NCBI GenBank assembly: GCA_011763485.2
Contig: JAANSK020267049.1
Location: forward strand, 1-21,583
Source of the DNA: Isoetes engelmannii
Lineage: Eukaryota > Streptophyta > Lycopodiopsida > Isoetales > Isoetaceae
DNA: 21,583 nt
Reading direction: 5' to 3'
In this document: positions 1 through 10,262 of the stretch, in pieces
Numbering within the stretch: the stretch's first letter is position 1
How the letters are laid out: the number at the start of each line of letters is the position of its first letter
The notes under the pieces: generated by a model
Databases searched by the model: none
Seen by the model: only the letters and a program-made list of their open reading frames with translations
What the model was told of the DNA's origin: nothing
Translations under genes and position numbers: made by a program

Positions 1-689
1 AAGGGGGAGAGATCCTCCTGAACTGAGAAACATGTGCCTCTGAGCCGATTACCATGCCGCAGTACAAAGAGCCGATCCTGAAGTGCACGGAACCGAACCA
101 AGATATGCCGGGGCCAGTCTAGACGGTGTGGTCCAACGCGGGTGGCTTCAAGAATCCTTGGAGCCGGTATGAGCATGGTCTCCGTGAAAAACTTTTCGGC
201 CTCTTGCATTCCCGTACCTGTGCCTGTCTCAGGCAGACCTACTAAACAAAGATGCAAGTCCCTAGATTCCTGCATAGGCTCCTGTGCTTCAGTCTCCAGA
301 TCATCCTGAGTTTGTATGCCCACCTCAACTGTATGGGGCCAATCAGTCTGCACGGCCACCTCTTTCCCAGGGGCCTTCTCAACCGGACGTGGTGCGGGCG
401 GAGAGGGGTCGTCATGATGGACATAATCATGTATGAGAAACCGGAGCAGATCCATGGTCTGTGTCCAAAGCTCAAGAGGCAAGTGGGCTGAAGTAGCTGT
501 GAACGAAATGGATGATTTGAGTGATGTGAGGACAGAAGAAATAGCAGGAGGATCAAAGTGCGGAGTAGAAGCATCTGAACATGGCCCATTCGGAGCTGGG
601 GTAGATACGGGAGGGGCCTGTTGGGTTACTAGAGAGGCCTGATGGGAAAGCTTGGCCTTTCGGGCCTTTTCTTTGGCCTTGCGGGTCAT
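1..689 (-). CDS. LINE (L1-type) ORF1 protein, C-terminus cut by window edge
   Basis: One reading frame stays open from an ATG at 689 down to position 1 (229 codons); an in-frame TGA lies about 40 bases upstream of that ATG. The N-terminal ~120 residues are Lys/Ala-, Pro- and Ser-rich and not recognisable. The next part reads LHLCLVGLPET, then QEAEKFF, PRILEATRVG, RHILVRF and LRGT followed by VQEDLSP. This order matches the RRM-like core and start of the C-terminal domain of L1 ORF1p (Transposase_22-like), an RNA-binding chaperone that coats LINE RNA. The absence of stops over 229 codons contrasts with the broken LINE near 14 kb and suggests a younger copy. ORF2 would lie beyond the left edge. 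The family is inferred from motif order; no alignment was run. Confidence 0.72.
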   Translation of the reverse strand, partial: MTRKAKEKARKAKLSHQASLVTQQAPPVSTPAPNGPCSDASTPHFDPPAISSVLTSLKSSISFTATSAHLPLELWTQTMDLLRFLIHDYVHHDDPSPPAPRPVEKAPGKEVAVQTDWPHTVEVGIQTQDDLETEAQEPMQESRDLHLCLVGLPETGTGTGMQEAEKFFTETMLIPAPRILEATRVGPHRLDWPRHILVRFRALQDRLFVLRHGNRLRGTCFSVQEDLSP

Positions 690-892
690 CGGGTATAATC
701 CCAGGTGGGTCGCGGGAAGCAAGAACAATCAATAAGCGCTGGGCAGGTGCAGAGGGATAAGGAGATAAAGCTGGGCAGACCGGGGGCAACAGCATGAGAA
801 GCTAGAGTCGGGCGGTTACAACAACGTATACTAGCTGGAAAGAAGAAAGGAACCGGAGCAATCGAAGAGGGCAGCGACAGGTGGAAGCAGCA

Positions 893-922
893 ACACTAGC
901 AGGAAGGACACTAGCAGGAAGG
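893..922. repeat. 15-bp perfect tandem duplication
   Basis: ACACTAGCAGGAAGG occurs twice head to tail (893-907 and 908-922) in the presumed LINE 5' UTR. Confidence 0.85.
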
Positions 923-1420
923 GACTCAAGATAGAACAAACCCCAAATTTCCTGACCTGAGGTGACGATGCAAGTGGAACTGGGAGGGCGGTGGCAGCTC
1001 CTGCCCCTGGATCCGGGCAATAGGTCGGTGCAGCTCCCGACCAGGCAAGATCACTGCAGATTAGGTCGTTGGTGTTTCGCTATCAAGAAAGCACTTCGCG
1101 CGTGAGTCCGTGCTAAGCCCACTGTTGGCTGGAGGCTCCAAACTGTAACGAAATCCGTTGGCTGGGTACCAAACGCGATGATACCTCTGACCTATCCTAT
1201 TTCTGAACAGCGCTGGTTGGAGGGCGGATCCCAAGATTACTGTACAAGGACCGGATAGGGCTGTGGGGCACCAGGCGAACGATGCTGTGGCGCGACCTCT
1301 CCACCAGCTTGGATCTACAGAAACGTCCCCGTTTGTCAAAATCTCCTGGCGTGGATTAGGCGTTTGGATTAGGCGCTAGGCGCTGGAGTCTTAACAGCGC
1401 TAGGCTCTACTTTATTATTT

Positions 1421-2501
1421 TTGGTGAGGACCTTTAATGTTATTTCAAATGAATTCAAGTATGTTCAACATTTTTGTTTTATGGTTGTAGGCGTACATCT
1501 GACAGTGATTTAGGATATGATTTAAGTTGTGTATAGTATTAAAATTCGTAGATTTTTGAGCTTTTGAGCAACTTGTCAGCATTCGCCAAAGCAGGTTTTC
1601 TGTGGTTGCATTCAGGAGCAAGGTCTGGATATAGAAGGATTCCGGGGGGCTCCTTGCAGACAGGTGTTCCTACCATGCAGCAAATCGGCAACCAAAACTT
1701 GGAAGAGAAGCTTTGTGGGGATTTCTTCGAGGCCCAAGCAGGCAGAGCGGAGCTCTGTGGACATTTCAGGTTGGAGCGAGCAGGGGCGAGGTGTGGAGAG
1801 GAGGCTTGCATGCTTTCTTTGGTTTTGTTATTGTAGAAGGATAGAGAGCTTGTAGAAGAATAGAGGCTTCGTTCTGATTTCTATTTTTACTCTACAAGAC
1901 CACAGGATAGCCGTGTCATAGCCAGACTATCAAATCCGACACTGTGGCTTCTAAAATGCTGCCACAGACATAGCTGCCTCTGGTGGCCGTTCTTGGGCTC
2001 TGGTGAGGTTTTTTCAGCCTGGAGGTTCGACATGAGCAGAAAAACTGTCTGGTGAAGCATAAGCAGGGCTGAACGCCTAAACAAAAAACTGTCTGCTGAG
2101 GCATAGGCAAGGCCGCTTCTGCCTTGATTGCGTTTTTGGGCATTCAAGATGGAATCGAATAGAATACTGGACTGCCGTTTTGGGCGAAGTAGGGCAGGAA
2201 GAAATCCGGCAGCCCAGTTCAGGGGTTTCACAACCTTTGCCATGGTCGTCTGTAGTTTCTTTATTCTGCTTTGTTATTTTCTTGTTTCTTTGAACCATTG
2301 GGCCAATCGAGACCATTGCCTCTAGCAGGCATTTTCGATCTCAAAATTGTAGTGGCCTTTGATTGGGCATCAAATATGGAATATCCACTAAATCAATGAT
2401 CGGAAATAAAAGTTAAAGACAAGACCCAATATGTAATAGGTTTGGACATCCATGAATGTTGGTGAGGACCTTTAATGTTATGTTATTTCAAATGAATTCA
2501 A
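1421..2501. repeat. ~1-kb segment bounded by ~38-bp direct repeats
   Basis: The left copy is at 1421-1459 and the right copy at 2459-2501. Both begin TTGGTGAGGACCTTTAATG and end TTTCAAATGAATTCAA; the right copy has five extra bases (TGTTA) in the middle. Between them, 1460-2458 holds no recognisable gene. Open frames on both strands around 1540-1840 and 1890-2320 have no family signature. The repeats could be an unusually long target-site duplication or a local duplication. Confidence 0.7.
2040..2115. repeat. Two diverged ~32-bp direct repeats
   Basis: Copies at 2040-2071 and 2084-2115 both start AAAAACTGTCTG and continue with a similar GCATA-(A/G)GCA-(A/G)GGC tract, 12 bases apart. They lie inside the 1421-2501 segment. 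Confidence 0.7.
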
Positions 2502-2710
2502 ATAATGCAAGGCCTTTAATCTATTTTTATAACAGAGGAAAGCCTTTTCTCTTCACACCTTTTTATCAGAGGTAGACGTCCTCAACGAGAAGAATGGGGA
2601 ACACTTGCGACCAACTTGGTGGAGAAGCGGACAACTTGGACGATTGCTGACATCGCAACCATAGGTGGAGTTCTATTTTCCATTTCAGGTTTTGTATTCT
2701 GCAGTAGCGG

Positions 2711-2898
2711 AATCTATCCTTAAGCTTCCTGATAACTCTAAGCATATAGTCCTGAATCTATCCTTAAGCCTGCTTCCTGATAACTCTAAGCATATAGTCT
2801 CTCTTTGGTGGATTGACTGATTGGAACTCCTGAATCTATCCTTAAGCTTCATGATAACTCTAAGCATATAGTCTCTGTGGTGGATTGACTGATTGGAT
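2711..2898. repeat. Three-copy tandem array
   Basis: Units start at 2711, 2755 and 2833, each with AATCTATCCTTAAGC. Each then carries GATAACTCTAAGCATATAGT. The second and third units also share GGTGGATTGACTGATTGGA, which the first lacks, so units are about 44, 78 and 66 bp. The minus-strand frame across it is a product of the repeat, not a gene. Confidence 0.85.
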
Positions 2899-3720
2899 AA
2901 TCTTTCGATCTTTTGAGAATTCCCAATCATCCTGCATTAGCCCATTCCTAATCTTATGATCTTTCCTCACATTCTGTAGTGGTTAAATTGGATTCCCAAA
3001 TGATTTCCTATTCCAGAATTCAGTTTGTCTCAGACGTTCTCTTGCTCAGGATAGCCCGGTTGGGCGATGTGCTTTGCCCTTGAGGGTTGGATTTGTGTTT
3101 ATTCGCTTTATTCCCTTTATTCCCTTACGATTGTTTTGCAGATAAAGCTGGGGGTTTACTCATTCGTATCATCCACCCTTAAAGAGAGCTTCTTGCCTGC
3201 TTTTCATGCGTCATGCCAGGAAGGATCTTTCAAATTCTTTATACCAAACGTATTTGGTCTGCATCAGGGCCATGCTAGAAGGTCCTTAAGATCGTCCCTG
3301 ATGATACATGCGAGATTTTTTTATCTCTGCAACAACTTGACGTCAGAGCCTGCAGATCCACCTCTTAGCACCAACATGCATCTTTCAATTTCATCCTAGG
3401 TTCTCCTTGATTTTGTAATCTAAAGCACCTATTGCAAGATAGCACCATTGCCCTAGGTCCTTCATTCAACCTTGTGGTTGCATATATCACGATTGGTGAG
3501 CATAACCCAACCGACAAGAACATCTTTGAATTCTTTTGGTCCAGTCATTGGCTGCCCTACAGGTTTCTCACACCAGGCTCCTCTTGATAAGCTCCTCATT
3601 TCTTTCTTGATCTTTAGTTCTCCGACACAAAACCCCATTCTCAATAGGTCCCTGATAAATGTGCATCGTCTTAAGCACTACCTAAACAAGAAAGAATGTT
3701 GAGCAAAACAGTTACGTGAG
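2899..3720. other. Intergenic stretch upstream of TH1, no gene recognised
   Basis: Open frames of 60-110 codons occur on both strands (for example 3067-3399 plus and 3462-3644 minus), but I see no domain motif and no splice-linked continuation. A distal promoter or 5' UTR of TH1 could lie here. Confidence 0.4.
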
Positions 3721-3743
3721 GAATATATACACCAGACTATAAA
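3721..3743 (+). promoter_or_regulatory. Possible TATA element of TH1
   Basis: A TATATA run at 3723-3729, followed by a second TATAAA-like run at 3738-3743, lies about 140-160 bases before the TH1 start codon in an AT-rich context. This placement would suit a core promoter with a short leader. The assignment is positional only; such runs are common in AT-rich DNA. Confidence 0.2.
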
Positions 3744-3883
3744 TGATCACGGCAAGTATATGGGCATCTACCAATCATAACTACTTTAATAGTTTCGATG
3801 TCTATACGATGTCATTGGTGTTTTTTGCAATTGCATAACTGTTTATTGTTAGCTATTTCAGATAACCTGTTTACTTCTGTTCA

Positions 3884-6800
3884 ATGAGTTCGATCAGGAG
3901 TTTGGGGCCACACTTGAAATCCTTGCAAGGAAGGTATCCAAGCACATATAAATCTTCACAGATTTGGAGCAGTGGAAGGATCGCTCACCTGCAAATGCGA
4001 AAGCTCATTGGTTGTAGCATGGCTTCAATGGATAACATATCTAGGCCAGATTCTGGGAAAATAAAGGTACCCTGCGTGCTCACAGTAGCTGGCTCTGATT
4101 CTGGTGCTGGGGCAGGAATTCAGGCAGACATGAAGGCATGTGCTGCCCTTGGAGTCTATTGTTGCACTGCAATAACATCTGTTACCGCACAGAATACTTT
4201 AGGTGTTCAGGTATTTTCTGTGTTTAGTCCTATTAATGCAAGACGTAAGTTTATTCAATGCTGATTAAAAACATATTGGTGCTTATTTATGTAGCTTGTT
4301 TGCCATGCAGGGCATTCATCTGTTGCCAGTGGATTTTGTTACACGGCAAATGGAATCAGTGCTGAGTGATATATCTGTGGATGTGGTAATTAGATTACCC
4401 TTGTCTCAGCGTTTTTTACTGCACATATTTCCAATACTTCTTGAACTGATACCTCAGGTCAAAACTGGGATGTTGCCCACCGAGGAAATCATTCGGGGCA
4501 TATCTGCCACATTGAGATCTCACAATTTTAAGGGTTGCTTTAGTAACCTCACCCATCCTATTGTTTTAGAAATATGCTGACTGTGTCAAACGACACAACC
4601 AATTTTCTGTGTAGATTCTTACTACTCTAATGCAGGTGGCAATTTATATTTGGATGCGTGACAGCTATAGTGGTTGATCCAGTGATGGTGGCAACTAGTG
4701 GTGATGTGCTTGCTGGCCCGGCTATCCTTGATGCATTACGGTATGTCTGTTTGGGTTTTTAATGAAGAAGTCTATGGGATTTTTTCCACTTCTACTCTAG
4801 TCATCCTTTTCTTTCTAAAAATATGCCAAATGCAGTACCGAATTCATTATGGGTCCGTATAAATTTGGAAAACTTCAAGTTATGCCAAGCATTACAATAA
4901 GCTAAGTTGCTGGATAATGTTATGTCATTAAATGTTGTTGTAAATCGAAAACTTTCAAGTTATGGCAAGCATAGCCCATTACAATAAGCTAAAACTCTAG
5001 CCTTGCTTGAATTTGATTTGGTATATAATGTTATTCGAGTCCTAGCTGCTCATTCTTGATCCAGGTCATGTCCAAGCAAGTAGGTTGTAGGTATAATAAA
5101 ACCGCCTCTCTGACGTAATGCCATGTTTTACACTTGTTTGGTACAATTGAATTGTCTATGGTGCGGTGTTTCAATCTGTAAGGTTGATTAGAATAGGATT
5201 TTGCTTCTTGCTTTTTCTTATAAAGGTCTCTTGGTTGAAGTCCATGTTCTGCACCATCTATGCAATATTTTTCTGCAATTATTTTCTGCCTATATGCATT
5301 TATGGTGTGTGTTACACTACAGAACCGAGCTGTTTCCGTTGGCCGATTTGGTTACTCCAAATTTATTAGAAGCATCAAAGTTGATTGGTGGGAGGCCTGT
5401 GACGAAGCTGTCTGACATGAAGGAAGCTGCTGCAATCATTAAAAATATGGGCCCACGGTCAGCCTTTTCTCATCACTACTCTTAAGGATATTTCAGCTAG
5501 CGTACATTGTAGTGCAGCTAGCACAGTCTCGCAACACCCCAAGTAAAATGCAAAACGGGACAAAGCTGCATAGACAACATGGGATAGTGGTTACCCAGTG
5601 GTTAAGAGGTTAGAGAGGTACATAATTCAAGAAAAGATAACGATGAGAGGACAAGGACATGGGGAGTAGATGCTTGACTCATGGAACTGTTGAAAAGGAG
5701 AGACTGGCTGGGTATCCAACGTTGGAACTCTTGCTTGGCCCTCCATTTTCCTAGATGAACCCTTCTTGAATGCCATAGCGTGCTTATTATCATACATACA
5801 TTAGTGATCATGTTGCTCAAGTCCTTTCCATCCTCATCTATTGGTGCACTTGCCCATGCCCTTGTACTTGCACCTCCACTGGACCATGGATACCAGATGT
5901 CAAGCACAATCTAGACCGTATATTAACAGGAGTTGGGCCCATCATCATTGGTGATGTCATATGTATGAAGCCTTACCATTTGTCAGTGATGCAAGACAGT
6001 CTTGCCACGTCTTGTGGTTTGTGGTTTCATGATCTACATTAATCATGTGTACACCGTTGGTTTTAAAGATAAAAGAAGTGAATAGAAATTTGTGTTTTCA
6101 GAATAACTAGAATGATGAACCTTTTGCAGTTTCAGAAACTGTTGACTATGTAAAGACACAGTAGAGAAGATGGGATGACAAGAACACATCTAAGATACTC
6201 CATCCATGAGAAGAACCTTGCTAAATCTTAACATAGCATTTTCAACGTGACCTTGCGGCACATATTTGTGCATTTTGGTTTATCTGATTAATTCATTTTG
6301 ATTTTTATACAAACCTAATGCTGCCCACATATTAAGTATTTTCAGGTATGTCTTAGTTAAAGGAGGACACCTTGAAGATCGTGATGATCCTGTTGACATT
6401 TTTTATGATGGTAGCTTGCATCTTAAGATACCCTTTACTTTCCTCCCTCATTTTGTGGACGGAAAAGTCCTAATATCCCTTAATTTTTAGGGAAAGACTG
6501 GCATGAGTTGCATGGTTCTCGTATACAAACGAGGAATACTCACGGAACAGGGTGTACGTTGGCATCTTCTATTGCAGCTGAAATTGCAAAAGGAGCAGAG
6601 ATACTACCAGCTGTATCTGTAAGTGGTTACTTCCATGCACAAAGCTAATCCTCTCTTGTGGTTTATCAATTCCCTATTTGGACAATGTTACTTGATTCTA
6701 AACAAGTTGTTGGTTTTAAATTTTCATTCCACCACTTTACTCCACAGGCTGCAAAGGCATATATTGAAGCGACGTTGAAACATAGTAAAGATATTTTTAT

Positions 6801-7688
6801 AGGAAAGGGCCAACATGGTCCACTTGATCACTCCCATCTCTTAATAGAGAGCCCTGTCAGCCAGTTTGACGCCAAGACTCTTTTCTTATATGCCGTGACA
6901 GATTCCTCAATGAACATGCGGTGGCATCGATCTACCCCAGAAGCAGTTCAAGCAGCTATTGAAGGAGGAGCAACGATTGTCCAGCTACGGTACCCGTGTT
7001 TGAGACATGAATAAATTATATTTGACTATCATATTCTGAGACATAAGTTTGCAGGCAGAAGGAGGCTGAAACATTGGATTTCTTGCAGGCAAGTTCAAGT
7101 TCCCTATTGGTGTGATCAAATAGTGGAATTCCTCTCAAGTTCTGCAATCAAATCTTGAACATTGGAAGGCCTACATCATTCTCTTTTCCTTTATTGCAGG
7201 ATGCTGAAGCATGTTTGAAAGTTGCGCGGAGTTATGGCGTGCCATTATTAATCAATGATCGTATGGATGTGGCTTTGGCATGTGATGCAGATGGTGTTCA
7301 TCTTGGTCAGTCAGACATGCCAGTAAAGAAAGCAAGGTTGTTTCTAGGTCCAAAAAAGATCATTGGCGTATCGTGTAAGACTCCAGATCAAGCATATGCA
7401 GCTTGGAGGGATGGTGCAGATTATGTTGGTTGTGGGGGTGTTTATCCAACTAACACAAAGAAGGACAACAAAACCATTGGTTTGCAAGGCCTGTACCAAG
7501 TCTGTGAAGCTAGTCATTTGCCTATAGTTGCAATTGGGGGCATTTCAAAGAGTAACGTGCACGAGGTCATGCACACTCGGCCCGATAAACTATGTGGTGT
7601 TGCTGTTGTTTCGGCATTGTTTGATCAGCCCGACGTTCAGGAAGCAACACGTGAAATACTTGCTTCTCTGAAAATAGCAGTCAAATAA
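3884..7688 (+). CDS. TH1: Bifunctional HMP-P kinase / thiamin-phosphate synthase (TH1), 10 exons
   Basis: The protein phosphorylates hydroxymethylpyrimidine phosphate and joins it to thiazole phosphate, giving thiamin phosphate; plant TH1 acts in plastids. Exons as read: 3884-4210, 4311-4385, 4458-4533, 4665-4740, 5323-5457, 6346-6410, 6491-6618, 6748-6989, 7055-7088, 7200-7688. They join in frame to 548 aa, slightly longer than Arabidopsis TH1. Residues 1-60 are Ser/Arg-rich and look like a transit peptide. The kinase (ThiD) half, about 62-320, shows [26 protein letters not shown] and TRNTHGTGC with Cys273. The synthase (ThiE) half, about 340-545, shows [41 protein letters not shown] and VAIGGI. 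No catalytic motif is missing. The start is the first ATG of the frame. Intron 9 is GC-AG. The exon 3 donor (GTTGCT at 4534) is weak but is the one that preserves frame. Confidence 0.93.
4741..5322 (+). other. TH1 intron 4 with an internal repeat
   Basis: This 582-base intron has donor GTATGT and acceptor CTACAG. Inside, 4867-4905 and 4947-4993 are two diverged copies of the same stretch: both hold TTCAAGTTATG followed by CAAGCAT, and both end in TTACAATAAGCTAA. The second copy has a short insertion (AGCCCA). Confidence 0.8.
5458..6345 (+). other. TH1 intron 5, largest intron
   Basis: This 888-base intron begins GTCAGC and ends TTTCAG. A minus-strand frame of 101 codons (5602-5907) lies inside it. 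I could not match that frame to any family; a decayed transposon fragment is possible. Confidence 0.75.
7089..7199 (+). other. GC-AG intron 9 of TH1
   Basis: The exon 9/intron boundary reads CAG then GCAAGT, the usual context of rare GC donors; the acceptor is TTGCAG. The only nearby GT (in AAGTTC) would shift frame and give an immediate stop after joining to exon 10. Joined through GC, the protein reads through DFLQ into DAEACLKV, where Arabidopsis TH1 is also continuous. Confidence 0.8.
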
Positions 7689-7718
7689 TGGTCTGGCATT
7701 CAACTTTCCAACATTTGA

Positions 7719-7759
7719 AATAAAAGGCGAGGGCTTGTGCTGCTCTTATGTGTAATAAA
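7719..7759 (+). terminator. Poly(A) signals of TH1
   Basis: Two AATAAA hexamers lie at 7719-7724 and 7754-7759, 31 and 66 bases past the stop codon. The short 3' UTR shows no TPP-riboswitch-like CTGAGA/ACCTGA pair; in plants that switch is known from THIC, not TH1. Confidence 0.5.
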
Positions 7760-9645
7760 TTGGGAGATTTATAAAAATGCCCCCAATGTCACAAATACAA
7801 AGAAATAGAATGGCTATTTTGGAGGATTTTGGCATACCAGTTCTTCCTAGTCCATCAAAACATATGCAGTTCTCTCCAAAATTGTCTAGCTTCTCTTTGA
7901 AATCACTTGTTTCAGTCCACTCCGCCATAACATATGTAGATTTTAGTAAGAATTTGACATCACCGGTAATCGTTCATAATCCAATTTCACATTTTATGTT
8001 TTTCCTCCATAAATGAAAGCTTTCCAATTTGAAGGAAATGTCAATCACCCACAAAGGTCAATTCACTACTTCTATCGAGACTTGTTGAGCACTGGCCAGA
8101 TCCATCAATTTCTTCTTCTGAGATCCTTTGTATAACGTAAATCAAACATGTGTACGATGTTGGTCACAATAAAGAACAAGCGAAGCTAATACCTCGTGGC
8201 TTTAACATGCTGACTACATGTTGCATCACATTCTTCATTAATATCTCTCCTCTCGTGAGCTCGGGACATTCATTCTCTAGCTTATTACTGAGCGCATCTT
8301 TCTCTGCTTCAAAGCATTGGTCTTGCTACTCACCCTTGTGGACGTTGGGGAAGAAACTATTTGTGAGTGAGTTCACTCTCCTCCAAAATTATTCTCCATT
8401 GGCATTGCTCTTTCTTGGCATTTTTTTAACTACACTCAACAAAGGAGATTGACTTTAAGGTAAGAGATATGAATATGCCTTTGTGAACCAAAAATTACAT
8501 AATTCAAGATAAACTCACTCCAGTTTGAAGACATGCTCACATGGAGGCGGTACACGAGTTTCTCTAGGTGAAGCTGAAGAGGAAAGTCGTTGGGCACCAT
8601 GTGAATATGAATATTCACGATATGGACGGACTGAAAATATTCGCTAGTGTGGGCATAGCTATGTCGAGCGAGGCCAGTACTTGCTCTACTTGCGATCACG
8701 GCCCTATGCATAACGAAGAAAAGAATAAGGGTGGATATGCACCCTACATTTAAAATATATTTATTAGATTGATAGAAATAAACAACTAACCTACATGTTA
8801 ACCTAGCTAATAATCCATACTAAATCCGCAAATTGGTGTAGGTAGCGGTGGCGGGCTATGTCCGAACCAAGTTCTTCCCCTCGCGTGGGTGACCGCGGGT
8901 TTGTTGTTGTCCAATATGTTGCCAATCCACCAAACTAACAGGGTTGGCAACCCAAAGTAGGCCATGCGACCGCAGCTCATGATTGTTCCATATGGGCAAA
9001 ACCCCTCAGTTATTGATATTAAGTTTGTTGAACGGCATATTAACAAATAAAGAAATCGTATAGCTACATAGAAACTTCATTGCACATTTAACAAACTTAG
9101 TTTTATTATATTGACAAAATAAAAGTTTAACGATATTAGAAGAGCTCTAGTTAAAAATGTCTTCAAACATTTGCATGTCGTCTCTGTCTCACAATCTTGG
9201 TGGAAGATATTCCAACACTTTGTAAGGCTTCAACAATTTCAAAAGCTTTGGGTCGTTTTGTGAATATGGCCTCTCTATGGCACATCATTCTTAACAAAAT
9301 TAAAATTAAAATGCACTAATTTGCTTGAAATGCAGTATAAAAGGAATCTCTAAAAGATTCAATAAAATACGCCCCTTTTCTAGGTATAGGTCCATTTTGA
9401 GGGAGTAATTCCTAGCTTCTATGCAAAATTGTTTGATACCCCTTTTAGCCCCCTAGTTTGGTATGAAAAATAGTAATAATTTCGGAAACTAAAAAAATGT
9501 AGACATTGAAAAGAATATCAAGTTCACTAAAAAAGGCATTGCATTAAAATTTTTTGAAATCACAACAAAATTTTGAAATTATCAACTGGTCCTGGGGTAG
9601 AGACCTTAAACCTGCCATATATAATGAATAATCACATGCAAAGCA
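7760..9645. other. Intergenic DNA, no gene recognised
   Basis: This is mostly AT-rich DNA with short frames of no recognised family. A slightly GC-richer island at 8820-9000 has a minus-strand frame (8807-9046) without domain motifs. Around 8175-8325 one minus-strand frame is hydrophilic and could form a helix, but it is short and isolated. Confidence 0.4.
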
Positions 9646-9649
9646 GCTC

Positions 9650-9752
9650 CTAGCATAGAATCGGAATGATCTAGGAATGCATTGGCTTCCATGGGATCTA
9701 GCATAGAATCGAAATGATCGCGTCTAGGAGTGCATTGGCTTCCATGTGATCT
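9650..9752. repeat. Two-copy tandem repeat, ~50-bp unit
   Basis: CTAGCATAGAATCG starts at 9650 and again at 9698. Both copies go on to AATGATC, CTAGGA and TGCATTGGCTTCCATG. The second copy carries a 4-bp insertion (GCGT). Confidence 0.88.
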
Positions 9753-9945
9753 GTAGAATAAAGTGAAGTACAATGTAATCATGATGTGATGATGAATAGA
9801 CTGAGGTCCTTCAATTAAAAAAAAAAAACTTGTTAGCTTCGTCCTAAAATGTGTTTCTGACTCGCCAAATGATGGTTAGGTAATCACACAACATGGCTCT
9901 TTGATGTTTTTTTAGTTTAAGTTCATATTTTTTTCACGTTTTTGA

Positions 9946-10262
9946 ACGGTATAAATTTATAACATACGAGAGCTCAGGGGAGCCCAGGAGGCATTGCACC
10001 AAATGGTATAAGTGTATACAACGTGAGATCAAGCGCTAAAAATTTTATATCGCGTGAGCTCAGACAATACAAATTCATACCACGTGAGCTCAAGCGATAC
10101 ACAAGGAAAGAACTCGAGTGGTATAAATTTATACCGTCTGTGAGCTCAAGTGGTATATAAGTTTATACCATCACCCAACATGAAAAGGGCAGGAGCAATA
10201 TAAATTTATGCACGATGTTTTTAAAAAGGAAGCCACGGTATAAATTTATACCACGAGTTCCT
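9946..10262. repeat. Degenerate minisatellite with palindromic unit (~31 bp, about 9 copies)
   Basis: The recurring core is GGTATAAATTTATACC, a perfect 16-bp palindrome. It is intact at 10120-10135 and 10237-10252 and near-perfect at 9948-9963 and 10152-10169, with weaker copies at about 10003, 10030, 10065 and 10197. The core is followed in the better copies by CACGTG and then GAGCTCAAG (10080-10094), with partial versions at 10052-10061 and 10140-10150. Some copies are separated by unrelated insertions. No coding frame crosses it. Confidence 0.75.

Larger units (their letters stand above)
1..1340 (-). mobile_element. 5' portion of a minus-strand LINE running off the left edge
   Basis: ORF1 (689 to 1) is preceded on the minus strand by about 650 bases of moderately GC-rich DNA with no convincing coding frame, which would suit a LINE 5' UTR. 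The outer boundary near 1340-1420 is only a guess, placed where the base composition turns AT-rich. No target-site duplication can be tested because the 3' end lies outside the window. Confidence 0.45.

Noticed and set aside
1539-2325. Several 65-118-codon frames on both strands within the repeat-bounded segment
   Set aside because: They overlap each other, lack family motifs and partly run through a local repeat. Chance frames in GC-moderate DNA are the simpler reading.
3462-3702. Overlapping frames on both strands around 3460-3700
   Set aside because: No domain signature on either strand, and no splice-linked continuation into TH1. Left as intergenic.
5602-5907. 101-codon minus-strand frame inside TH1 intron 5
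   Set aside because: No motif of any family I know, and it is antisense within an intron. It is likely chance or a decayed transposon piece.
7689-7760. TPP riboswitch in the TH1 3' UTR
   Set aside because: The conserved CTGAGA and ACCTGA blocks are absent. In plants this switch is known in THIC.
8175-8325. Hydrophilic minus-strand frame with helix-like composition (contains LENECPELTRGE)
   Set aside because: It is about 50 codons, has no recognised domain, and no flanking exon could be joined with confidence. It may be a gene fragment but cannot be supported.
8807-9046. GC-richer minus-strand frame, considered as a SINE or gene fragment
   Set aside because: A partial box-B-like GGTTCG was seen, but there is no box A at the right distance and no A-tail.
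9946-10262. CRISPR-like repeat array
   Set aside because: Repeats are degenerate with no unique spacers of constant length, and the context is a plant nuclear genome.
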